Below are positions 57,408-64,000 of a stretch of 64,000 bases of DNA, piece by piece. Position 1 is the stretch's first letter. Every line of letters starts with the position of its first letter. Location of the stretch: positions 124,001-188,000 of the forward strand of contig NZ_DRFS01000008.1 of the NCBI RefSeq assembly GCF_011050415.1. The letters run 5' to 3'. Source of the DNA: Halomonas sp. GTDB lineage: Bacteria > Pseudomonadota > Gammaproteobacteria > Pseudomonadales > Halomonadaceae. Under the pieces are notes generated by a model. The model was not told the DNA's origin. It saw only the letters and a list, made by a program, of their open reading frames with translations, and did not search any database. The position numbers and the translations under genes were made by a program.

Positions 57408-57470
57408 CTATCCAATGAGAGGTAGGACAAAAACTAAGAAAATTAGCAGCAAAATGATGAGGAACATCAT
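57408..57470 (-). CDS. 20-residue hydrophobic peptide coupled to DUF932 gene
   Basis: One base after the DUF932 stop (TGACATGATG) a 20-codon frame begins MMFLIILLLIF and continues almost purely with Leu, Ile, Val and Phe to a stop, so it is a single membrane span. GGTGAG lies upstream within the DUF932 end. It is closed by a terminator directly after. It may be a real small membrane protein; conservation is the test. Confidence 0.45.
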   Translation of the reverse strand: MMFLIILLLIFLVFVLPLIG

Positions 57471-57471
57471 G

Positions 57472-58440
57472 TCAGCTCACCAGGGCAAGGGCCGTTTGTA
57501 GCGCCTCTTGTTTCAGCTGCGCCCCTTGGCCAAACCAAGCTGAATCGAGCCGGGTATCATTACTGCGCGCACGCTTGTCATGATCGACGTACTCGGTGAC
57601 CGCATTGAGCAATCCCCACGCAGTGTCTTTGGCAGTGTCGAGGTGAGAACCGCGTCCTTCACCGTGGTAAAGTTTCTGGACCTTGTTGAGGGCCCGGTAA
57701 TTGGGCAGCTTGGAAGGGTCTTCAATCGGCTTATCGATACCGCAGAGCACCGACTGAAAATACTGCTGCGCCTCGCGGTGATCGATCTTGCGTTCCGCTA
57801 AGGCTTTCATGCGGTACATGAAGTCGTTCCACTGGGAAACGGAAATACCCAACTGGCTTTTTACCGCACGAGGGTCGAACTCCGAACGGTGGGGTACCTT
57901 CACCGCCTGCGTGGTGCCATCCACGGCAATCTGCAGCGTGTTGTTACACACCACCCGAACCGTGGTGGGTGTCGCCATGGTGGCGAGCGTGCCGTCACAG
58001 GAGGTTGCCAACAGCAGGTAGTCGTTGACCTCATCCTGGCCTTTCAGCGAGGTGCTTAAGCCACTACGTGCCAAGGCCCAGAATTTACGGCCACCTTTCA
58101 GCACTCCCGCGGTTTCAAGCTCATACCCTGCGTATTCGGTGAGATCGCGGTAGAACTCCAGTATCTCCTCGGGCTGCACCACCTTATAGCGCTGGGACAC
58201 CACCGATAGCGGCGCCTTGGTATCCGAGCGGTAGAGTACTTTTTGCTCGGGGAACGAGTGGATACTGCCCAAGTGGCTGGCACCCTCGGCAATAAAGCGT
58301 ACTGGGGCTTCTTCAATGTACCAGTTCATACCGGCTTGCAGTTGCCATACTTCTAGCGGCTGATGCCGAGATAGCTGCTGCCCCAGACCGTGCCAAGGGG
58401 TGCCGCCAACGTAAGTCATTTGTTCAACGAGATGTGCCAT
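57472..58440 (-). CDS. DUF932 family protein
   Basis: The 322-residue protein has the DUF932 (phage/plasmid-like TIGR03299) pattern GTPWHGLGQQL near the start, RVVCNNTLQIAV near residue 170 and GEGRGSHLDTAKDTAWGLLNAVTEYVDH near 270. The family accompanies recombination and repair genes of phages, plasmids and integrative elements; its activity is unknown. GGAG precedes the ATG at 58440, and a terminator lies just ahead of that. Confidence 0.88.
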   Translation of the reverse strand: MAHLVEQMTYVGGTPWHGLGQQLSRHQPLEVWQLQAGMNWYIEEAPVRFIAEGASHLGSIHSFPEQKVLYRSDTKAPLSVVSQRYKVVQPEEILEFYRDLTEYAGYELETAGVLKGGRKFWALARSGLSTSLKGQDEVNDYLLLATSCDGTLATMATPTTVRVVCNNTLQIAVDGTTQAVKVPHRSEFDPRAVKSQLGISVSQWNDFMYRMKALAERKIDHREAQQYFQSVLCGIDKPIEDPSKLPNYRALNKVQKLYHGEGRGSHLDTAKDTAWGLLNAVTEYVDHDKRARSNDTRLDSAWFGQGAQLKQEALQTALALVS

Positions 58441-58458
58441 GAGGAAGTCTCCAGACAT

Positions 58459-58484
58459 AAAAAAACGCTGGCGATAGGCCAGCG
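58459..58484 (-). terminator. Intrinsic terminator upstream of the DUF932 gene
   Basis: CGCTGGC / GCCAGCG with a 5-base loop is followed on the minus strand by seven T. It lies 19 bases before the DUF932 start codon. Confidence 0.8.
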
Positions 58485-58537
58485 CGATAGGTTATGTAAA
58501 GGGAATTACCGCCTCTAATGAGGACGGGTAACGAGGA

Positions 58538-58876
58538 TTAGGAGGTAGCTGCTAAAGGCGAGTTAGGATCGCGAAAAGTATACCCACAGAACAGGCATAA
58601 CCAGGGAGTACCGCTCCCCGCAGGCAACCAGTGTTCAAACAGTGAATTAGCAATACGGGAACCGGTTTGCCCACCGGCCACAGCGCCAGTCATCGCAGCG
58701 GGTAGCTTTGCCAAAGGAAAGCGGGTAACCGCTACGGTCAAGGAGCCAGTCATGGCGGTGGCGCGCCAGGCGCCAATAGCACCGCCCACTAGGGTGCTAC
58801 TCACAACGCCAACGCGCTGTGCGGTGTTGAGGTTTAGCGTGCGCGGCGAGGTACAGCGCTTACAAGGTGAAGGCAT
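58538..58876 (-). CDS. Zinc-ribbon protein with glycine-rich membrane-like segment
   Basis: The 112-residue protein has an N-terminal CKRC and a C-terminal CLFCG pair that could form one zinc ribbon. Between them is a Gly/Ala-rich hydrophobic stretch (VGVVSSTLVGGAIGAW, AAMTGAVAGGQTGSRIA) like a glycine-zipper membrane anchor. The ATG at 58876 follows AAGAGA. Function unknown; it is the first gene of the minus-strand recombination module. Confidence 0.65.
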   Translation of the reverse strand: MPSPCKRCTSPRTLNLNTAQRVGVVSSTLVGGAIGAWRATAMTGSLTVAVTRFPLAKLPAAMTGAVAGGQTGSRIANSLFEHWLPAGSGTPWLCLFCGYTFRDPNSPLAATS

Positions 58877-59232
58877 ATCGGGTCTCTTGTGCTGTTGCCA
58901 GATTCCAGGATGGGCTTTTCTCACAGGAGTTATATAGGTCTTAAATTTTTTGTAATCCTTACTTCCTCCATTTCACAGTTCATCTTTTTGTTAGCTGGAT
59001 CTACTTCAGTCCCCGATAAAATCTTAGGATCTGATATGAAAAAATAATCGATCAATAAATTATTGATGCCGTTTTTAACTCCTATACGATGATCAGACCA
59101 AAAGCTCACTACAGGGCTAGAAAGTGGTCAGATACACAAAACCATTGTACAAAATCATACTTATAGGGTATTTTTAAATTTTAATGCATAAATATGCTTA
59201 AAAACGCATCAAATATTGAAGGTATCGTATAA
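58877..59232. promoter_or_regulatory. AT-rich divergent promoter region with 17-base palindrome
   Basis: This 356-base gap between the zinc-ribbon gene (-) and ietA (+) has no gene. ATCAATAAATTATTGAT at 59051-59067 is a perfect palindrome and a likely regulator site. ietA begins after GAAGG at about 59218. Confidence 0.5.
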
Positions 59233-60420
59233 ATGGACCATTTTTCGATAATTTTAGCTTTATGCAGGTCTGCTGTAGGCGATAAGAATCCTGCTGTCGA
59301 AAACCACTTGCGCCGTTTGGTGAAGGCTTTGGAGAAGTCAGGTGAGGACGACAAAGCTAGCCGATTGAATAAGTTACTTTCCAAAAGCAACACGTATACC
59401 CAAATGATGCCAACTCGTGTTGAAGTGGCGTCAAGCGCTCTTGGTGGTGAAGATTTAACTCCGAGCGTAAAAGCTCCTGTAGATAAAGAAACTAGTTCCA
59501 CCCTGGCACAGATTTTCTTTCCAGAACAGTTAAGTAATAAAACTCCAATCTTTCAACAAGGCTTATCTGAGAGTATGTCTAGCTTATTGGAAGAATGGCT
59601 AAATACTGGCAAGCTTCGAGAGGCAGATATAAAGCCAGCTTTATCTCTCATGATGTTTGGTGCCCCAGGAACAGGAAAAACATTACTCGCTCATTATATT
59701 GCAAAAAGACTTGGATACCCTCTTGTAGTTGCCAAGCTTGATGGGCTGGTGTCCTCATTATTAGGCACAACCGCAAAAAATATTGCAAATTTGTTTGCTT
59801 TTTCTAATAGATATAAATGCATTTTGCTTCTAGACGAGTTCGATGCTGTTGCAAAGCTTCGTGATGACCCAAATGAGCTTGGTGAGCTTAAAAGGGTAGT
59901 TAACACTTTATTGCAGTGCTTGGATTCAAGAAGCGAGATTGGATTCACTATTGCAATAACTAACCATGAAGCACTACTTGATCCTGCCGTTTGGAGAAGA
60001 TTTGATATACGAATTAATGTACCTAAACCTAGCTGGGATGTAAGAGTTGAAATAATAAAGTCCCAGCTTGGAAGCAAATCAAACATTACCGATACCCAAG
60101 TTAGTTTTTTAGCATGGGTGACGGCAGAATATAGCGGTTCAGATATTGAAAAGTTGACAGATTTCATTAAAAGAAGGCAAGCTCTTCTTGGTAGGGACTA
60201 TAATTTTTTAGAGATTATTAAGGGTTATATTCAACTCAGCGCAAACTCTTCAAATAGCGATAAGAAAATAATTATTCTCAGTAGCCAAGAAGATCTGGCT
60301 TATGCGCTAGCAAATGATGAAGAAGCAGTAATCCCGCAAGAGAAACTTGCAGAACTTTTTGGGAAGACACAGTCTACAATTAGCCGTTGGCTGAAAAAAG
60401 AAAAACGTAGGGAGATCTAA
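59233..60420 (+). CDS. ietA: IetA AAA+ ATPase of the IetAS defence pair
   Basis: The 395-residue protein has a helical N-terminus and an AAA+ domain. Walker A is FGAPGTGKT (142-150) and Walker B is LLLDEFDA (198-205). An arginine finger lies in AVWRRFDIR. The C-terminus (about 358-393) reads IPQEKLAELFGKTQSTISRWLKK, a helix-turn-helix. It is two bases upstream of the subtilase gene. The pair matches IetAS, known from an Agrobacterium plasmid and later as an antiphage system. Base composition is markedly AT-rich compared with its neighbours, a sign of transfer. Confidence 0.88.
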   Translation: MDHFSIILALCRSAVGDKNPAVENHLRRLVKALEKSGEDDKASRLNKLLSKSNTYTQMMPTRVEVASSALGGEDLTPSVKAPVDKETSSTLAQIFFPEQLSNKTPIFQQGLSESMSSLLEEWLNTGKLREADIKPALSLMMFGAPGTGKTLLAHYIAKRLGYPLVVAKLDGLVSSLLGTTAKNIANLFAFSNRYKCILLLDEFDAVAKLRDDPNELGELKRVVNTLLQCLDSRSEIGFTIAITNHEALLDPAVWRRFDIRINVPKPSWDVRVEIIKSQLGSKSNITDTQVSFLAWVTAEYSGSDIEKLTDFIKRRQALLGRDYNFLEIIKGYIQLSANSSNSDKKIIILSSQEDLAYALANDEEAVIPQEKLAELFGKTQSTISRWLKKEKRREI

Positions 60421-60421
60421 T

Positions 60422-62809
60422 ATGTCTAATAATCCTGTCCAGGTTGTTTTAAATTCACAAGACTACGTTGAGTATGTACAACCTAACCCAGGAGGAGGTA
60501 ATACAGATTTTTATGCTGGTAGAGACAAGGAATTCAAACAGCACAAAGAGAAATTAATTAACTCCATTGATAAGATTTTTGCTAAAAGTCAATCTGATCA
60601 ATTAATTTATGCTTATATAGAGCTTTGGGAAACTGCGTGGGCGAAAAGTCATAGACCAAAAGCTCTTTTTCCGCCGTCTAAAATCCGTCTTTTTAGTGGT
60701 GATAATCTAGGCGCTCTTTATGCTGAGTTAGCCATAGAGGATCAAGAGGAACTTAAAGTAAACATTCTCTCGGCAGAAGATGAAACAAACTGGGTGTATG
60801 ATGACAACAGAAAGAAGCCAATAGCCAAGCCAAGCTCACTAAGGAGTGCTGTTGGTGCGATTAAAAGCATAAGATCTTATGAAACAATAGATAAACGTAA
60901 ATTTTCTTTGGATCAAGCTATTGATTGGCTCTCAGATAATAGAACTGGTGGTGGCTATTACGTTGAAATTTTTATTCAACCCAAAGATATTGAAAAAGCC
61001 CCTAATAAAAATAAGCGCGACTTGGCTCTGAACACATTTTCCAGTTTCATAGCTAACCTTAATGCTTTTGATGACCAGATTAACTTTCAAGAAATAGAAA
61101 GCAATCTATTGGAAAGCCATATATTCTTAATCAAGCCTTTAGAAAATAACAGAAAGAATCACCTAAAAATATTAGATTTATTAGATAATCATCCTGCAGT
61201 TCGATCAGTGCTACTTCCGCCTATCCTTCAGGCTTCGGATGTTGGCTCTACACTAGGAGAAGCTGCCAATATACCTGATTTATTTGAGGAAAATGATTAT
61301 CCAGTTGTTGGAATAGTAGATACTGGCGTTGCAAGCTTAGAAATTTATAACAACTGGGAGGCTGGTAAAGTAAATTTTATTTCATCCCCAAGCCAAGATA
61401 AATCCCACGGTACTTTTATTGCCGGGCTCGTGGCTTTTAGCAAACATTTAAATCAAGATGAGGTATTTAACGAGGCTGGTTGTAAGTTTTATGATTTGGC
61501 GCTTCATCCCACCACAAATTATGGCAATTACTATCCTAATGGGTTTATTGACTTTCTAGAACAGCTGGATGAGGAAATTCCTGCTGCTATTGAGGCAGGA
61601 GTAAGAGTTTTTAATATGAGTCTCGCAGTGGTAACACCTGTTGAAGATCAAAGATATAGTATTTTTGCTAGTGCTGTGGATAAAATATCTGATAAACATG
61701 ATATTTTGTTTGTTCTTCCTGCTGGTAATATTACAGAAAAAACTCACCTGAGAGGTGCATGGCCAGAAGATATTCAAGGCTGCATAAATATAATAGATAA
61801 TTACCCATATCCTAACGAAGACCTGATCTATCAGCCTGCAGATAGTGTTCGCTCTATCACAGTCGGAGCTTTAGACCCTGCAGATGTAAATGGAAGGCTA
61901 AAGCCATCCAGATATAGCCGACGTGGGCCTGGTCCGTCCCTGGGTGCAAAACCTGATGTTGCCCATATTGGCGGTGCTCTATCCTCTGCTAGCGGATTAA
62001 AATCGCTTGCAGTAAATGGTTTTGTTTGCGAAAGTTTTGGAACTAGCTATGCTGCTCCGCTTGTCGCAAAAACTTTGGCCGTTCTAAACCACTCTATCGA
62101 AGGAAGAGTTTCCAAAGAAGCACTGGTTGCCCTGCTCCTGCATCATTCCAACATGCCAAACTGGCTTGAAAATAAAAAATTGAAAAATGTTGCCAAAAAC
62201 CTCGTTGGCGTTGGTGTTCCACAGCCTGCTATCAACTCGCTAGTCATAGATGATAGTGAGGTTACTCTTGTGTTTAGTGGAACACTTTTTCCACGCCACA
62301 AACTCAGTTTTGAATTTTCTTGGCCAACCTCTCTTGTGAGTAAAGGAAGCTGTCGAGGAAATGTAAAAATTACTACAGTTTACCGCCCTGCTATAGATCG
62401 TAGCCATGGTGCTGAATTCGTTAGAGCAAACACCGATACTCGCTTGAGGCAGGAGCAGTTTAATCGCTCTACTGGCGAAGCTATCTTTCGTAATAAACTG
62501 TCCTCTCCTGATGTAATGAAGGTTGAGAAGGAGCGTATTGAGCAGGGAGCAAAGTGGTGGCCAGTTAAGACGATAGAGAAAAAATTTAAAGGAGTGGGAG
62601 ATTCATCTCAGTGGCGTTTAGTGCTAGAACCTCTAGCACGAGATGGGTACGCTGTCCCGAATGAAGGAATACCATTTTCTGCTGTAATGACGATAAGTGA
62701 TCCTGATGGCAGGGAAAATATTTTTCACGAAATGCGTCAACAGCTCCAAGCATCAGGCGTTAAAGTCTCTGATATACGTAATGCTCTAACTTATAGACTC
62801 AGGAATTAA
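60422..62809 (+). CDS. ietS: IetS subtilisin-like (S8) serine protease
   Basis: The 795-residue protein has an N-terminal domain of about 280 residues without a signal peptide. An S8 protease domain follows, with the triad Asp300 (GIVDTGVAS), His329 (KSHGTFIAG) and Ser542 (GTSYAAP), then a C-terminal domain of about 200 residues. It should act in the cytoplasm as the effector controlled by the IetA ATPase. One base separates it from ietA, and a strong terminator follows. Confidence 0.9.
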   Translation: MSNNPVQVVLNSQDYVEYVQPNPGGGNTDFYAGRDKEFKQHKEKLINSIDKIFAKSQSDQLIYAYIELWETAWAKSHRPKALFPPSKIRLFSGDNLGALYAELAIEDQEELKVNILSAEDETNWVYDDNRKKPIAKPSSLRSAVGAIKSIRSYETIDKRKFSLDQAIDWLSDNRTGGGYYVEIFIQPKDIEKAPNKNKRDLALNTFSSFIANLNAFDDQINFQEIESNLLESHIFLIKPLENNRKNHLKILDLLDNHPAVRSVLLPPILQASDVGSTLGEAANIPDLFEENDYPVVGIVDTGVASLEIYNNWEAGKVNFISSPSQDKSHGTFIAGLVAFSKHLNQDEVFNEAGCKFYDLALHPTTNYGNYYPNGFIDFLEQLDEEIPAAIEAGVRVFNMSLAVVTPVEDQRYSIFASAVDKISDKHDILFVLPAGNITEKTHLRGAWPEDIQGCINIIDNYPYPNEDLIYQPADSVRSITVGALDPADVNGRLKPSRYSRRGPGPSLGAKPDVAHIGGALSSASGLKSLAVNGFVCESFGTSYAAPLVAKTLAVLNHSIEGRVSKEALVALLLHHSNMPNWLENKKLKNVAKNLVGVGVPQPAINSLVIDDSEVTLVFSGTLFPRHKLSFEFSWPTSLVSKGSCRGNVKITTVYRPAIDRSHGAEFVRANTDTRLRQEQFNRSTGEAIFRNKLSSPDVMKVEKERIEQGAKWWPVKTIEKKFKGVGDSSQWRLVLEPLARDGYAVPNEGIPFSAVMTISDPDGRENIFHEMRQQLQASGVKVSDIRNALTYRLRN

Positions 62810-62815
62810 TTTTAC

Positions 62816-62846
62816 AAAGAAAAGCCTGTTTCGCAGGCTTTTCTTT
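62816..62846. terminator. Strong intrinsic terminator after ietS
   Basis: A 13-base stem AAAGAAAAGCCTG / CAGGCTTTTCTTT closes a TTTCG loop. Its symmetry allows use on either strand. The next 240 bases to the integrase hold no gene. Confidence 0.88.
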
Positions 62847-63087
62847 GGGCTCGCCATGTTTACTTGATTTTAGTTAGCTCTCCGTCCTTCTGTTAGCGAT
62901 CTGACAGTACAGCAATATACTATCTAATTTAATATGCTCAACCGTCTCAAGTAGCTTACATTGATTATATAACTTTAATATAAATTTAGGCCAGTTGGTA
63001 AATAAAGGCATCTTCAGGTCTAGTTTACGTTACCCACCTCATAGCAGCAGAGCTTATACTTCCTCAAACTATCCATTGTTTTTATAA

Positions 63088-64000
63088 TTATTTTTTTCTC
63101 GCTACATTTATATCAAGGTCAACCAGCTTTGCCACCTTAATCAAAGCTTTTTTTCGTTCTTCAAAATAGTCATATCGGTCATAAATTCCCTCCACCCCTT
63201 TAAGCTTATGGTTCAAACAGCGCTCAGCAACGTGGCCAGGCACTCCCAGCTCAGCCAATAAGCTCCGACAAGTACGCCGCAGGTCATGCACGGTAAACTC
63301 GGTAAGGTCACCCATTTTGTTCTCGGGCTGCTGCTTCTTGCCTGGCTCCTTACCAAATAGCTTGGCAATGGCGCGATTCAGAGTGTCTTTACCCATATGA
63401 GGCTGCTTGCTGCTGCGACGGCTAGGAAACACATACGGCGAACCACAAGCGCGAATCTGTAGCTCCTCTAGCCAAGCGATAGCTTGTGGAGGGAGAGGTA
63501 TCTCAATCCCAACCCCAGATTTGCTACGTTCGCCCGGTAAACCCCATTTCGCATCCTTGAGGTCGAACTCTGACCACTTAGCCTCTGTAAGCTCTGTTTT
63601 GCGTACTCCTAAAACGACCAGCAGAGCGCAAGCAAGGTAGTTATCACGTGTAAAGCTAGTACGGTTCTCTCTGAACACAGCAAAAGCTTTACTGAGTTCA
63701 TTGGTGCTTAGTGCTCTGTTCCTGCTTTTCTCTACCCCACCCGCATCGTTGACGTTAAAAGCTGAGGCAGGGTTATAGGTAATCAACCCTAGCTTGATGC
63801 CGTGGTTAAATAGCTGCTTCAAATACATCAAGGCATCATTTGCAATGGTTGGCCGACCGCTGCTGGTCACCTTTCTGACGATGGCACGTACATCCATAGG
63901 TGTAACGCTATCCAGCGTTAGTGAACCGATAGCGGGAGCAATATCCCTTTCAAATACACGCTTCGGGATGTTGGGATGCTTAAGGCGCTTCTCTAAGTCT
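63088..64000 (-). CDS. Tyrosine-type site-specific integrase, C-terminal part
   Basis: The last 304 codons of a P4/CP4-type integrase; the N-terminus lies right of the window. The core-binding part (TIANDALMYLKQLFNHG) is followed by catalytic Arg in GVRKTELTEAKW, His-x-x-Arg in VHDLRRTCRS, LNHK and the nucleophile region YDRYDYFEER. It should recombine an island at an attachment site, probably a tRNA gene beyond the window. An internal ATG at 63897 is not the true start because the frame and the family sequence (RVFERDIAPAIGSLTLDSV) continue to the edge. Confidence 0.92.
   Translation of the reverse strand, partial: DLEKRLKHPNIPKRVFERDIAPAIGSLTLDSVTPMDVRAIVRKVTSSGRPTIANDALMYLKQLFNHGIKLGLITYNPASAFNVNDAGGVEKSRNRALSTNELSKAFAVFRENRTSFTRDNYLACALLVVLGVRKTELTEAKWSEFDLKDAKWGLPGERSKSGVGIEIPLPPQAIAWLEELQIRACGSPYVFPSRRSSKQPHMGKDTLNRAIAKLFGKEPGKKQQPENKMGDLTEFTVHDLRRTCRSLLAELGVPGHVAERCLNHKLKGVEGIYDRYDYFEERKKALIKVAKLVDLDINVARKK

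Overview
The window looks like a chromosomal segment of a moderately GC-rich gammaproteobacterium, most likely Halomonas or another Halomonadaceae. This rests on the spoT-rpoZ-gmk order, the protein styles and the mix of TTT/TRAP transporters; it is an inference, since no rRNA or tRNA is present to confirm it. I found no tRNA, rRNA, complete insertion sequence or CRISPR array.

Region 1 (1-10.5 kb) is housekeeping DNA: spoT (cut by the window edge), rpoZ, gmk, an extensin-like protein, a glycine-rich lipoprotein, an MFS exporter, a DNA-3-methyladenine glycosylase, a pirin, a periplasmic histidine phosphatase, and a zinc alcohol dehydrogenase divergent from an Lrp-type regulator. It is interrupted by a hipA-hipB toxin-antitoxin locus in reversed gene order. 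There the hipB start region is triplicated into two 7-codon mini-ORFs that chain translation from hipA to hipB.

Region 2 (10.6-19.65 kb) is a first defence/toxin-antitoxin island. It holds a DUF1016 nuclease broken by one in-frame TGA, a probable scrap of an hsdR gene, and a MazG-like gene coupled to a GIY-YIG / Schlafen-group-3 helicase that ends in a complete LexA/UmuD-type self-cleaving S24 domain. It also holds two XRE-ImmA/IrrE modules (one with a PIN-like DUF4411 partner, one with an unknown partner) and an orphan hipB beside a collapsed hipA.

Region 3 (20.1-31.6 kb) is a catabolic block on the + strand. It has a tripartite tricarboxylate transporter (tctCBA), an isochorismatase-like hydrolase, a LysR regulator, two tandem PEP mutase/isocitrate lyase-family lyases, a TAXI-TRAP transporter, a second isochorismatase-like hydrolase and a TauD/TfdA dioxygenase. 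It probably serves uptake and breakdown of an unknown organic acid or amide.

Region 4 (31.9-64 kb) is a large mobile defence island closed on the right by a tyrosine integrase that runs off the window. It starts with two unknown genes, an AlpA-type regulator and an inovirus Gp2/YfjJ-type protein. It then carries a type I restriction system (hsdM, hsdS, hsdR plus a YgjP-type metallopeptidase) with an independently promoted XRE-ImmA/PIN module inserted before hsdR. Next comes a three-gene operon resembling Druantia (two unknown proteins and a 1917-residue DUF1998 helicase). A minus-strand recombination module follows (zinc-ribbon protein, DUF932, a 20-residue membrane peptide, ERF, YqaJ exonuclease and a radC pseudogene) in which intrinsic terminators sit just ahead of several genes. 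The AT-rich IetAS ATPase/protease defence pair lies next to the integrase.

The strongest candidates for something new are the LexA-tailed Schlafen-type helicase with its MazG partner, the hipA-hipB re-initiation repeat, the repeated ImmA/PIN modules, and the predicted ATPase-dead AAA-like subunit of the Druantia-like operon.
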